Assembly (NCBI RefSeq): GCF_902506435.1
Contig: NZ_LR733215.1
Location: 3,094,126 to 3,158,125, forward strand
Direction: 5' to 3'
Source of the DNA: Nocardioides sp. AX2bis
GTDB taxonomy: Bacteria; Actinomycetota; Actinomycetes; Propionibacteriales; Nocardioidaceae
DNA: 64,000 nucleotides
Shown here one piece after another: positions 41,741-50,585 of this stretch (position 1 is its first letter; every line of letters begins with the position of its first letter). The translations under genes and the position numbers were made by a program. A model generated the notes under the pieces. The model was not told the origin of the DNA. It searched no databases and worked only from the letters and a program-made list of their open reading frames with translations.

Positions 41741-43279
41741 ATGACCACCACCCCAGACGACAGCACCGGGCCCGACCCGATGCTCGACGTCCAGGTCGAG
41801 GCCGTCATGTCCCCGGACCCCTCGTTCCTCGACTGGGTCCACGAGCTCGACAACCGCCGCGAAGCCACCCGAGCCGCCCTGCTGGCTGAGGTCAAGGACG
41901 CCAAGGCGGTCCGCGCCGCGGCAGAAGTCCGGGTGCTCCAGAGCATCGTGGAGTGGTGCATCGCGAACGAAGCGCTACGCGACGACGAAGCGATGTGGAT
42001 CGCCGGTTACGGCGACCACGGCCTGTCCCTCGGCGGTGTCGGGTGTCCGTTGGTGCGTGAGTCCGCGGTCATCGAGATCTCCGCCGTCCTGGGCGTCTCG
42101 ACCAGGTCCGGTGCCGACCAGATCGCGATCACCCTCGAGCTGCGCTACCGCCTCCCCAGACTCTACGAACGCGTCGTGTCCGGTGCCTGCCCGGTCTGGC
42201 GGGCCCGACTCGTCGCAGAGAAGACCATGGCCCTGTGCGAGGACGGTGCCGCGGAGGTCGACCGGCTCGTCGCTCCGTTCGCGCACTCCATCTCCTACGC
42301 CCAACTGTCCCGCCTGACCGACGAAGCACTGATGCGGTGGGACCCCGCCGCGGCGGAGGAGAAGCGGAAGGCTGCCGCCGACGGCAGGTACTGCCGCATC
42401 GGACTCGCCGACCACGCCGACGGCACCGTCCAGCTCGACGCCGGGCTCGACCTCGCCGACGCCATGGCCCTCGAAGCCACCGTCCGCGACCGGGCGAAGG
42501 CCTACGCCGACGACGGATCGACCGAGTCCCTCGACGTCCGCCGCTCCCAGGCCCTGGGCTCGCTGGCCCTCGGCCAGGCCATGCTCCCCGAGGGCCACGA
42601 TGAGCCCACGACACCCGCGGGTCCGGCCCTGGTGCTGTTCGCCCACATCCCCGGCGGCGTGTTCAACCCGCTCTTCTGTGCCGGCGCCGGCGACGTCAAC
42701 GACACCCTCGTCTCACGCCTGGACAACCGGCACCCCGCCAAGGGCCCGATCACCACCGCCCAGGTCCGCCAATGGGCCAGCACCGCCGCCTCGATCACCA
42801 TCCGGCCGGTCCTCGACCTGGCCGAGACGATCCACTGCGACTCCTACGAGTGCTCCGACCGCCTCAAGGAACAGACCCAGCTGCGCGACACCACCTGCGT
42901 CTTCCCCTGGTGCACCAACCCGGCCGTCTTCACCGACATGGAACACGTCATCCCGTACCCCGAAGGACCGACCGAGACCGGGAACGTCGCCCCCGCCTGC
43001 CGCCAGCACCACCGCGCCAAGACCCACATGGGCTGGGACTACGAGGCACTCGGCCCAGGGCTGTACCTGTGGACTAGTCCCCAAGGCGAGCGGTACCTCC
43101 GCTCCCACGCCGGGACCCATCCGATCGACCAGCTGCCGCCCGGTCCACCACCCGACCCACTCCCCAAAACGCCGGACACCACCCCCTACCCGGCGCCGCC
43201 GCCCCAGGTCGCAGACGACCCCGACCAACCCGGCAATGCCACCGCGTCACCACCCCGCAACACCACCCCACCCTTCTGA
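41741..43279 (+). CDS. SOS-controlled DUF222/HNH endonuclease (13E12 repeat family)
   Basis: 512 residues. N-terminal DUF222 helical domain (about 15-330; AAEVRVLQSIVEWCIANEAL, LTDEALMRWDPAAAEEKRKAA) and a C-terminal HNH nuclease (about 375-440): CVFPWCTNPAVFTDMEHVIP with DMEH supplying the catalytic His and CRQHHRAKTHMGW the second metal part; CxxxC pairs may bind zinc. A Pro-rich tail ends it. ATG at 41741 is set by the leaderless promoter; the open frame upstream only translates repeats. The gene is behind a perfect LexA box and enclosed by inverted arrays of the 38-bp repeat. Its DNA substrate is unknown. Confidence 0.88.
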   Translation: MTTTPDDSTGPDPMLDVQVEAVMSPDPSFLDWVHELDNRREATRAALLAEVKDAKAVRAAAEVRVLQSIVEWCIANEALRDDEAMWIAGYGDHGLSLGGVGCPLVRESAVIEISAVLGVSTRSGADQIAITLELRYRLPRLYERVVSGACPVWRARLVAEKTMALCEDGAAEVDRLVAPFAHSISYAQLSRLTDEALMRWDPAAAEEKRKAAADGRYCRIGLADHADGTVQLDAGLDLADAMALEATVRDRAKAYADDGSTESLDVRRSQALGSLALGQAMLPEGHDEPTTPAGPALVLFAHIPGGVFNPLFCAGAGDVNDTLVSRLDNRHPAKGPITTAQVRQWASTAASITIRPVLDLAETIHCDSYECSDRLKEQTQLRDTTCVFPWCTNPAVFTDMEHVIPYPEGPTETGNVAPACRQHHRAKTHMGWDYEALGPGLYLWTSPQGERYLRSHAGTHPIDQLPPGPPPDPLPKTPDTTPYPAPPPQVADDPDQPGNATASPPRNTTPPF

Positions 43280-43867
43280 CCCACTGACACTCAGCAGCAG
43301 CCCTACCGCCGGACCGGGCACGCCCACCGGCGGTACCGGCGCGCCAGGTCACACCGGTGGCTCTCGACTCGCGATCTAGTGCCACCTGCTGACAGCAGAT
43401 CACGACCCGACCACCCCGCGGCTTACCCGCTGCAGCGACCGGTCTCGTGACGCTCGCTTCGCTCGCTCCTCGACCACCGGCGGTACCGGCCCGCCCGGAC
43501 CTCCCCCGGGCACACGGCGGCTCTCGACCCGCTGCCGCGACCGGTCTCGTGACGCTCGCTTCGCTCGCTCCTCGACCACCGGGGCCGGCCGCTCGCCCCT
43601 CGACCACCGGGGCCGCCGCTCGCTCCTCGGCCACCGGGGGCCCGGCGGGTGACGCCGCCGCGGCGCCCTGCGCGGGAGCGGAGGGAGCCGTGAGCCTGCG
43701 ACAGAGACGCACCGGGCCCGGGGGGCGAGGTGGCGGCACCGCGGCGGCGTACCGGGTGGGCGCCGGAGCGCCCGCGCCGAGGCTAGGGAAGGTGCGGCGT
43801 CACCGTGTCTCGATCACTGAAGCTGTTGCTGTCTCGTGACCGAGATGTTGCCGTCCAGTGGATCGGG
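43280..43867. other. 588-bp gap: right repeat array and non-coding DNA
   Basis: 43441-43635 holds the inverted repeat array. A perfect 6-bp stem GGGCGC-CGGA-GCGCCC (43758-43773) could end the leftward VWA transcript. The rest (43280-43440, 43640-43757, 43774-43867) shows no gene, though CCACCGG and GGCTCTCGAC motifs echo the repeat surroundings, suggesting older copies. Confidence 0.5.
43441..43635 (-). repeat. Right repeat array of the HNH element (- orientation)
   Basis: Two complete 38-bp copies (43441-43478, 43543-43580), each starting GGTCTCGTGACGCTCGCTTC on the plus strand, lie 102 bp apart. Two fragments follow (43591-43608, 43617-43635). Orientation is opposite to the left array. The copies are of the AAGCGAGC subtype, like those at 948-1131, not the CCAGCGAGC subtype of the left array. 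Confidence 0.88.
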
Positions 43868-45937
43868 TCAGCCGACCCAGGACCCCCGGCCACCGCCACC
43901 GAACCAGTCGCGCCCCGAGAAGCCACCGAGCCCGCCGCCGCCCGCTGCGCCGCCGGCGCCGCCACGCCCGCGGGAACCGAGGTAGGAGCCGACCACCGCC
44001 GCGCCGAGGTCGTCGAGCTCGGGCGCGACGACCCGACCGTCGACGCGCTGGGCCATCTGCTCGATGAAACGCGCCAGACCCGGGTCCTCCCCCAGCCGGA
44101 AGAACGTGGTCTGCGCCCCCAGCCGCCGCGCGTTGTCGAGCTCCTTGACCGCGTAGGCCACCGTCAGCGGGTGCGGCGGGTAGGAGAACCACACCTCGCC
44201 GTCCGGCTCGAGGTGGGAGGTCGGCTCGCCGTCGGTGACGATCAGCAGCACCGGCTGGGCGTTCGGGTGCTTGCGGAAGTGCCGGTTGGCCAGCAGCAGC
44301 GCGTGGTGGAGGTTGGTGCCCTTGTCCCACATCGCGTCGAGCGCCGTGAGCTGCTCGATCTCCATTACCTCGGCGTGCCGGCCGAAGCCGATCAGCTGGA
44401 GCGCGTCACCGCGGAAGCGCGATCGGATCAGCGTGTGCAGCGCGAGCGCGGTGCGCTTCATCGGCACCCAGCGGCCGTCCATCGCCATCGAGAACGACGT
44501 GTCCACCAGCAGCGCCACGCAGGCCTGCGTCCGGTCCTCGGTCTCGGACACCTCGATGTCCTCGAGCTCGATCGCCCGCCCGCCGACGGCGCCGGCCGCC
44601 GACCCGCCCAGCGCCGCGCCGGCACGACGGCGTACGGAGTTGAGCACGGTCCGCGGGATGTCCCACGGCTCGGTGTCACCGAACTCCCAGCCGCGGGAGG
44701 ACCCGGTCATCTCCCCGGCCCCACCGGCGCGACGGGTGTCGCGCTGACCCTGGCGCCCGCTCATCCGGGTCGCCACGTCACGCAGCAGCGCCTTGCCGAG
44801 CTGCCGCATCGCCTTGGGCGTCAGGCGCAGCTGCCCGTCCGAGCCGCGCTGCATCGTGCCGCTGTCGCGCAGCGCCTTCTCCAGCTCCTGCAGCGTGCGG
44901 GCGTCGACCGAGGCCTGGTCGCCGAGCTGGCGGGCGAGCTTGTCGAGGTCGACGTCGTCCATCCGGGAGCCGGAGTACGACTGGGCGAGCTGGTCCGCGA
45001 GGTCGTCGAGGTCCGCGAGGTCCTGGAAGACGCCCGTGCCGTCACCGAGTCCGAGCCCCTCCTCGCCGTCCATCCTCTCCGAGCCGCCCCAGTCCTCCCC
45101 GGGTCGCAGCCCGCGCAGGTTGGCGTCGAGCTGCGACAGCGAGTCCATCAGCTCGGGCGAGCCGAAGGCCTGCTGCGCCAGGGCGTCGAGCTCGGCGCGC
45201 TGCTCGGGCGTCATCGAGTTGCGCATCCGCTGCGCCGCCGCCGCCCGCTGGGCCAGCGCGTCGAGCAGCTCGTCGATGTCCTGCGGGCCCTCGGGGAAGT
45301 ACTCCCCGTGCTTGGCCATGAAGTCGTCGAAGTCCGCAGGCGTGTCCTCGCCCCGCGCGTGCTTGGCGAGCAGCTCGTTCAGGTCGCCGAGCATCTCGTT
45401 GATCGCCGCACGGTCCTCGTCGGTGGCGTTCTCGAGCGCCTGCTTCATGCCGGCGAAGCGCTGCTCGAGCATCTCGCGACCCAGCAGGTCCTTGATCTTC
45501 TCGAAGTCGGCGCGGGCCTCGCTGCTCTGCCAGTCGTAGGACGACAGCTCGCTGACCGCGGCGGCCGGGCTGGCCGGCAGGTTGTCGAGCTGCATCTCGC
45601 GGAACGCGCGGTCGCCGTCGTCCATCAGCGCGTCGCGCGCGAGCTGCTTGCGCTCCTCGAGCACCGCCTTGTCCAGCAGCTCCTTGATCTCGGCCAGGGT
45701 GCCGTCGAGGTTGTGCCGGTCCATCAGCTCGCGGCGTCGCTCCGCGACCCGTCGGGCGAGGTCGTCGAGGCCGGCCTGGTCCTGGCCCCCGCGACGCAGG
45801 AACTCCCGCATCGCCCGCTCGGGGCTGTAGCCGGCCATCACGTCCTCGCCGATCGCGTCCAGGGCCTCGGAGAGGTCGACCGGCGGCGCCAGCGGGTCGC
45901 CGCCGTCGTAGCGCTTGAAGCGGGTGCGGTCCTTCAC
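43868..45937 (-). CDS. VWA-domain protein partnering a MoxR-type ATPase (Rv0959-like)
   Basis: 689 residues. N-terminal 450 residues are acidic and helix-rich, with LSEALDAIGEDVMAGYSPERAM at the start and a Gln/Asp-rich middle. The VWA domain (about 470-650) has the MIDAS motif DTSFS in VALLVDTSFSMAMDG and LIVTDGEPTSH. The C-terminus is Gly-rich. MoxR-VWA pairs resemble Mg-chelatase I/D subunits and act as metal-dependent chaperones. The partner ATPase lies 49 bp upstream on the same strand, matching M. tuberculosis Rv0958-Rv0959. Confidence 0.83.
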   Translation of the reverse strand: MKDRTRFKRYDGGDPLAPPVDLSEALDAIGEDVMAGYSPERAMREFLRRGGQDQAGLDDLARRVAERRRELMDRHNLDGTLAEIKELLDKAVLEERKQLARDALMDDGDRAFREMQLDNLPASPAAAVSELSSYDWQSSEARADFEKIKDLLGREMLEQRFAGMKQALENATDEDRAAINEMLGDLNELLAKHARGEDTPADFDDFMAKHGEYFPEGPQDIDELLDALAQRAAAAQRMRNSMTPEQRAELDALAQQAFGSPELMDSLSQLDANLRGLRPGEDWGGSERMDGEEGLGLGDGTGVFQDLADLDDLADQLAQSYSGSRMDDVDLDKLARQLGDQASVDARTLQELEKALRDSGTMQRGSDGQLRLTPKAMRQLGKALLRDVATRMSGRQGQRDTRRAGGAGEMTGSSRGWEFGDTEPWDIPRTVLNSVRRRAGAALGGSAAGAVGGRAIELEDIEVSETEDRTQACVALLVDTSFSMAMDGRWVPMKRTALALHTLIRSRFRGDALQLIGFGRHAEVMEIEQLTALDAMWDKGTNLHHALLLANRHFRKHPNAQPVLLIVTDGEPTSHLEPDGEVWFSYPPHPLTVAYAVKELDNARRLGAQTTFFRLGEDPGLARFIEQMAQRVDGRVVAPELDDLGAAVVGSYLGSRGRGGAGGAAGGGGLGGFSGRDWFGGGGRGSWVG

Positions 45938-45986
45938 GGGGCGCTCCTCGTCGGGGCTGTGGTCGGAACGGTGCGGGCGGGGCGGC

Positions 45987-47414
45987 TCAGCCGTACACCG
46001 TCTCCCGGCCGTCGGTGTCCTTGCCGACCTTGCGGGCGAGGTACAGCCCCTCGAGCGCGAGCTCGATGGCGCCGGCCCGCTGGCCGTCGTTGGTCGCGCC
46101 CAGCGCGTCGCAGACCTGGTCGTAGAGGTCGGACTCCCCCAGCACCGGCAGACCGGTCAGGAAGTCGCGGGCCGTGACCTGCTCGCCGGTGCTGACCATC
46201 GCGCCGTTCTCGATGGCGTCGGCCAGCAGCCCCAGGTCGATGCCGCGCAGGTGCGCGCGCACCACCTCGGCGGTGGCGGTGCGCAGCAGGTGGGTCAGCA
46301 CCTCCTGCTCGCGGCCCTCCTCGCCGGTCTCGAACTCGATCTTGCCGCCGAGGACCTCCACGGCGGTCTCGAGGTCGACCACGCGGGCCACCGCCTCGTC
46401 CTCGCCGTGGCGCGTGGCGCGGTGGAGCGCGGCGGCGGCGATGGTCTCGGCGCCGGCGATCGCGAAGCGGGCCGAGACGCCGGAGCGCTGGTCGACCGCG
46501 GAGGAGTCGCGCAGGTTGCGGGTGAAGCGCGCCAGCACCTCGACCAGGTGGTCCGGCACGTCGGCGACGAGGTCGGCCTCCTGGCGGATCACGCGGATCT
46601 CGGCGTCCAGCTCGGTCGGGTAGTGCGTGCGGATCTCGGCGCCGAAGCGGTCCTTGAGCGGGGTGATGATCCGACCGCGGTTGGTGTAGTCCTCGGGGTT
46701 CGCGCTGGCCACGACGAGCACGTCGAGGGGCAGCCGCAGCACGTAGCCGCGGATCTGCACGTCGCGCTCCTCCATCACGTTGAGCATCGCGACCTGGATC
46801 CGCTCGGCGAGGTCGGGCAGCTCGTTGAGCGCCACGATGCCGCGGTGGCTGCGCGGCACGAGCCCGAAGTGGATCGTCTCGGGGTCGCCCAGCGAGCGGC
46901 CCTCGGCGACCTTCATCGGGTCGACGTCGCCGATCAGGTCGGCCACGGACGTGTCGGGGGTCGCGAGCTTCTCGGCGTACCGCTCGTCGCGGTGGCGCCA
47001 CACGACCGGCAGCTCGTCGCCGAGCTCGGCGGCGCGGCGCTGCGAGGCGTGGATGATCGGGTCGTACGGGTGCTCGCCGAGCTCGGAGCCCTCGATCACC
47101 GGCGTCCACTCGTCGAGCAGGCCGACCATCGTGCGCAGCAGCCGGGTCTTGCCCTGGCCGCGCTCGCCGAGCAGCACGATGTCGTGGCCCGCGATCAGCG
47201 CCCGCTCGAGCTGCGGGACCACGGTGTGCTCGAAGCCGTGCAGGCCCGGCCACGGGTCGCGGCCCTCGCGCAGGGCGTCCAGCAGGTTCTCGCGGATCTC
47301 AGTGCGGAGCGAGCGCAGCTGGTGCCCGGAGGCGCGCAGCTGGCCGACGGTACGGGCCTCGGGGGCCGGCGACGGGGAGGGACCGGCGGTCGGGGTGGCA
47401 GTCACGAATTCCAC
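45987..47414 (-). CDS. MoxR/Mg-chelatase-I-like AAA+ ATPase (Rv0958-like)
   Basis: 475 residues. Walker A LLGERGQGKTRLL (about 80), Walker B GIVALNELPDL (about 195), sensor 1 VLVVASANPEDYTNRGRIITPL, sensor 2 region GVSARFAIAGAETI. The LNVMEERDVQIRGYVLRLP insert is typical of chelatase-I-like helicase-clade AAA+. GTG at 47414 is used, with a second GTG at 47405 possible. It probably remodels a target together with the VWA protein. Confidence 0.85.
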   Translation of the reverse strand: MEFVTATPTAGPSPSPAPEARTVGQLRASGHQLRSLRTEIRENLLDALREGRDPWPGLHGFEHTVVPQLERALIAGHDIVLLGERGQGKTRLLRTMVGLLDEWTPVIEGSELGEHPYDPIIHASQRRAAELGDELPVVWRHRDERYAEKLATPDTSVADLIGDVDPMKVAEGRSLGDPETIHFGLVPRSHRGIVALNELPDLAERIQVAMLNVMEERDVQIRGYVLRLPLDVLVVASANPEDYTNRGRIITPLKDRFGAEIRTHYPTELDAEIRVIRQEADLVADVPDHLVEVLARFTRNLRDSSAVDQRSGVSARFAIAGAETIAAAALHRATRHGEDEAVARVVDLETAVEVLGGKIEFETGEEGREQEVLTHLLRTATAEVVRAHLRGIDLGLLADAIENGAMVSTGEQVTARDFLTGLPVLGESDLYDQVCDALGATNDGQRAGAIELALEGLYLARKVGKDTDGRETVYG

Positions 47415-47536
47415 GGTACGCCCGGCCGCCCAGCCCGTGACGGGCCCTCCCCGCGGACGGCCTGCCCGGTGTCGGCCGGGGCCAGTAGGGTCCGGTCCGG
47501 AGGCGCTCGAGGGCGAGTGTCGGAAGGAGTGCGGTC

Positions 47537-48970
47537 GTGGGACGCACGCTGCTGTCCGTGAACGACTCGGCCTGGCTGTTCGCCGAGACCCGTCGTACCC
47601 CGATGCAGGTCGGCATGCTGGCGACCTTCCGGGTGCCCGAGGGCGAGCCGACCTTCGTGGCGGACCTCGTCGCGAGGTGGCGGGAGGCGCGGCACTTCCA
47701 CCCGCCCTACAACTACCTCTTCCACCGGTTCCCGGTCCCGAGCTGGAGCGAGCTCGAGGACGACCAGATCGACCTCGACTACCACCTGCGCCACTCCGCC
47801 CTGCCCTCTCCCGGCTCCCAGCGCGAGCTCGGCGTCCTGGTCTCGCGGCTGCACTCCTCCCGGATGGACCGGCGCTACCCGTTGTGGGAGTGCCACGTCA
47901 TCGAGGGCCTGGAGGAGGACCGCTGGTCGCTCTACTTCAAGGCGCACCACTCCCAGGTCGACGGCGTCGGCGGGGTACGCCTCCTGCGCCGGATGCTCTC
48001 GGTCGACCCCGAGCGCCGCGGCATGCTGCCCCCGTGGGCCGTCGGCGCCCACGGGCCCGACCAGTCCGGGCTGCCGCCGCGCGAGAAGCCCACGCGCGAG
48101 GTGGAGCGTGCAGCCGACGTCGCCGACCGCGACTCCCTGCTCGGCGACCTCGCCACCGGGGTCACCGACCGGGTGCGCGCCGGCGCGGCGGTCGGCGGCT
48201 CGCTGGCCCAGACCTACGTCGAGACGCTGACCGGCCTGCGCCGCGACCCCGACCGCGCCGTGCCCTTCCGCGCCCCACGCTCGATCCTCAACGAGCGCAT
48301 CCACGCACCCCGCCGCTTCGCCACCCAGCACTACTCCGTCGACCGGCTCAAGGCCGTCGCGACGGCCGCCGACGCGAGCCTCAACGACGTCTACCTCGCG
48401 CTCTGCGGGGGCGCGCTGCGCCGCTACCTGCTCGAGCTCGACGCCCTGCCCACCGACGACCTGACCGCCAACGTGCCGGTGTCGGTCCGCCCGGAGGGCG
48501 GCGCCCGGGTGGGCAACGCGATCACCTTCCTCTACGCCAGCCTCGGCACCACCGTCGAGGACCCGCTGCAGCGGGTGGCGCTGATCAAGGCCTCGACGCG
48601 GCTGGGCAAGGCCCGCCTGCCTGACGTCGGCGGCGCCGCGATGGACGCCTACACCGCCGCCCTGATGGCGCCGTTCCTGTCCGTGGCGCTCCTCGGCGTC
48701 GGCGGTCACGGACGCCCGGCCGCGAACGTCGTGGTCTCCAACGTCCCCGGGCCCGCCGAGACCCGCTACCTCGACGGCTCACCGGTGGAGGAGATCTACC
48801 CGGTCAGCCTGCTCTTCAACGGCCAGGCCCTCAACATCACCGGGGTCAGCTACGACGGCTCCTTCAACATCGGCTTCACCGGGTGCCGCGACTCCGTCCC
48901 GAGCCTGCAGCGCATCGCGGTGTACTCCGGCGAGGAGCTGGAGCGCCTCGAGCAGGCCCTCGGCCTGTGA
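47537..48970 (+). CDS. Wax ester synthase/diacylglycerol acyltransferase (WS/DGAT)
   Basis: 477 residues. Catalytic HHxxxDG motif appears as KAHHSQVDGVGG at about 136. Family ends: NDSAWLFAETRRTPMQVGML at the start, NVVVSNVPGP and LFNGQALNITGVSYDG near the end. These enzymes make triacylglycerol or wax esters from acyl-CoA. GTG at 47537 has GGAAGGAG upstream and a TAGGGT box at 47486-47491. Its stop overlaps the cyclase start (GTGA). Confidence 0.88.
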   Translation: MGRTLLSVNDSAWLFAETRRTPMQVGMLATFRVPEGEPTFVADLVARWREARHFHPPYNYLFHRFPVPSWSELEDDQIDLDYHLRHSALPSPGSQRELGVLVSRLHSSRMDRRYPLWECHVIEGLEEDRWSLYFKAHHSQVDGVGGVRLLRRMLSVDPERRGMLPPWAVGAHGPDQSGLPPREKPTREVERAADVADRDSLLGDLATGVTDRVRAGAAVGGSLAQTYVETLTGLRRDPDRAVPFRAPRSILNERIHAPRRFATQHYSVDRLKAVATAADASLNDVYLALCGGALRRYLLELDALPTDDLTANVPVSVRPEGGARVGNAITFLYASLGTTVEDPLQRVALIKASTRLGKARLPDVGGAAMDAYTAALMAPFLSVALLGVGGHGRPAANVVVSNVPGPAETRYLDGSPVEEIYPVSLLFNGQALNITGVSYDGSFNIGFTGCRDSVPSLQRIAVYSGEELERLEQALGL

Positions 48971-49812
48971 GCGCGGCCTCCGTCCTGCTCGGGGGTGCGG
49001 CGCTGCTGCTCGCCGTCGGGCTGGGGGCGGCCGTGCTGCTGCTGCGCCGCGAACGGCTCGCCCATGACGCGACCCGGGCCCGCGCGGCCCGGCTCGAGGC
49101 CGACCTCGACGCGGCGCTGCGGCCGCCGTCGCCGGCCACCGGCGTCGAGCGCGCGGTGCGCCGCGTCGTGCGCACCGCGGCCCAGCTGCGCCGCGAGGGC
49201 GTCGGCGGCCTGCTGCAGTCCTCCCTCGACGACCTGCAGACGTGGGCCACCGACGGCCGGTCCCAGGTCGCCACCATGGCCGCGGCCGACGGCACGGTGA
49301 CCCTGTTCTTCTCCGACATCGAGGGGTCCACCCGCTTGAACGCCCGGCTCGGCGACGACGCGTTCGTCAAGGTGCTGGCCGCGCACGACGCCCTGGTCCG
49401 CTCGCGGGTGGAGAAGCACCGCGGTCAGGTCGTCAAGACCGCCGGCGACGGGTTCATGGTGGCCTTCCGTGACGCCGAGGCCGCCTGCCGGGCCGCGCTG
49501 AGCATCCAGCGGCGCCTGGCCTCGGGCCGCGACCACCGGTTGCGCAGGGAGCGCGTCGCCGTCCGGATCGGGATCCACACCGGCACCGCGGTCAGCCGCG
49601 ACGGCGACTACTTCGGGCGCAACGTCGCCACGGCGGCGCGGCTCGCCGACCTGGCCGACGGGGGGCAGGTGCTGGCCTCGCGCGCGGTCGCCGCGGCCCT
49701 CGACGAGGACGCGGTGATCGTCCTCGAGCCGCGCGGCGAGACGGAGCTGCGAGGGCTGCCGGGCACGCACGAGGTCTACCTGGTCGAGCCCCGGCCGGGC
49801 ACGCCGCCCTAG
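48967..49812 (+). CDS. Class III adenylate/guanylate cyclase
   Basis: 281 residues. One N-terminal helix (LLGGAALLLAVGLGAAVLLL) anchors it to the membrane; then a short coiled linker and the cyclase homology domain (about 110-275). Both metal Asp are present (FFSDIEGSTRL, TAGDGFMVAF), the substrate-specifying Lys in QVVKTAGDG, and the transition-state pair in GRNVATAARLA. So it is predicted active; cAMP is the likely product. GTG at 48967 overlaps the WS/DGAT stop. Convergent with the response regulator, both ending in a shared CTAG. Confidence 0.85.
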   Translation: MSAASVLLGGAALLLAVGLGAAVLLLRRERLAHDATRARAARLEADLDAALRPPSPATGVERAVRRVVRTAAQLRREGVGGLLQSSLDDLQTWATDGRSQVATMAAADGTVTLFFSDIEGSTRLNARLGDDAFVKVLAAHDALVRSRVEKHRGQVVKTAGDGFMVAFRDAEAACRAALSIQRRLASGRDHRLRRERVAVRIGIHTGTAVSRDGDYFGRNVATAARLADLADGGQVLASRAVAAALDEDAVIVLEPRGETELRGLPGTHEVYLVEPRPGTPP

Positions 49813-50513
49813 TCGCGCTGGCGGAGCAGGAGCGCGACGGCCTGCGTACGACGGGAGACGCCGAGCTTCGACAGCATCCCGGTCACGTGGTTCTTCACCG
49901 TCTTCTCGCTGATCTGGAGCTCGCCGGCGATGCGCCGGTTGCTCAGGCCCTCGGCGATCAGGTCGAGCACCGCCCGCTCCCGCGGGGTCAGTCGCCACAG
50001 GGCCGGTCGGCCGCCGGTCGCGTACGCCACCGAGTCGGCCGCGGCCACGACGCCGGCGGGCGGGGCACCCTCCTGGCCGGGAGCGCGGGAGCGTACCGGC
50101 GGCAGCGCGAGGGTGCCGCCGGCCGCGACCTTCCGCACCCCGTCGAGCAGGTGACCGCCGCCGACCCCCTTCAGCAGGACCCCCGAGGCACCGGCCGCGA
50201 GCACGCCCGTGACCGCCACCTCGTCGTCGAAGGCGGTGAGCACCACGACCGCCGTGCCCTGGGCCAGGGCCGCCCGGCAGACCTCGGCGCCGTCACCGTC
50301 GGGCAGCCGGACGTCGACCACGGCCAGGTCCGGCAGGACCCGCCTCAGCTCGCGCATCGCCCCGGCGACGTCCCCGGCCTCACCGGCCACCTCGAGGTCC
50401 GGCTCGGCGTCCAGCAGCGACCGCAGCCCGCGACGCACCAGCTCGTGGTCGTCGACCAGCAGCACCCGCACGACCCGGGCCGGTGCCGCGATCTCGGTGG
50501 GCTGCTGGGTCAT
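49809..50513 (-). CDS. NarL/FixJ-type response regulator (LuxR HTH)
   Basis: 234 residues. Receiver domain: VLLVDDHELVRRGL (acidic pair), phospho-Asp in LAVVDVRLPDGDG, Thr in VVVLTAFDDE, Lys in GVLLKGVGGG. LuxR HTH: RLTPRERAVLDLIAEGLSNR and SEKTVKNHVTGML. A 40-residue Pro/Ala linker joins them. ATG at 50513 is used; one at 50522 is also possible. No histidine kinase is adjacent (orphan). Confidence 0.88.
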   Translation of the reverse strand: MTQQPTEIAAPARVVRVLLVDDHELVRRGLRSLLDAEPDLEVAGEAGDVAGAMRELRRVLPDLAVVDVRLPDGDGAEVCRAALAQGTAVVVLTAFDDEVAVTGVLAAGASGVLLKGVGGGHLLDGVRKVAAGGTLALPPVRSRAPGQEGAPPAGVVAAADSVAYATGGRPALWRLTPRERAVLDLIAEGLSNRRIAGELQISEKTVKNHVTGMLSKLGVSRRTQAVALLLRQRD

Positions 50514-50585
50514 GGCGGGCATCGAGCCAGTTTCAACGACCCGGGTGGCACCGCCCAGAGGCGTACGTCGCGGCGCCCGCGTGAC

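Noticed and set aside
41497..43635. Insertion sequence or transposon
   Set aside because: The flanking repeats are inverted, but there is no transposase, no target-site duplication that I could identify, and the HNH/DUF222 protein is not a known transposase.
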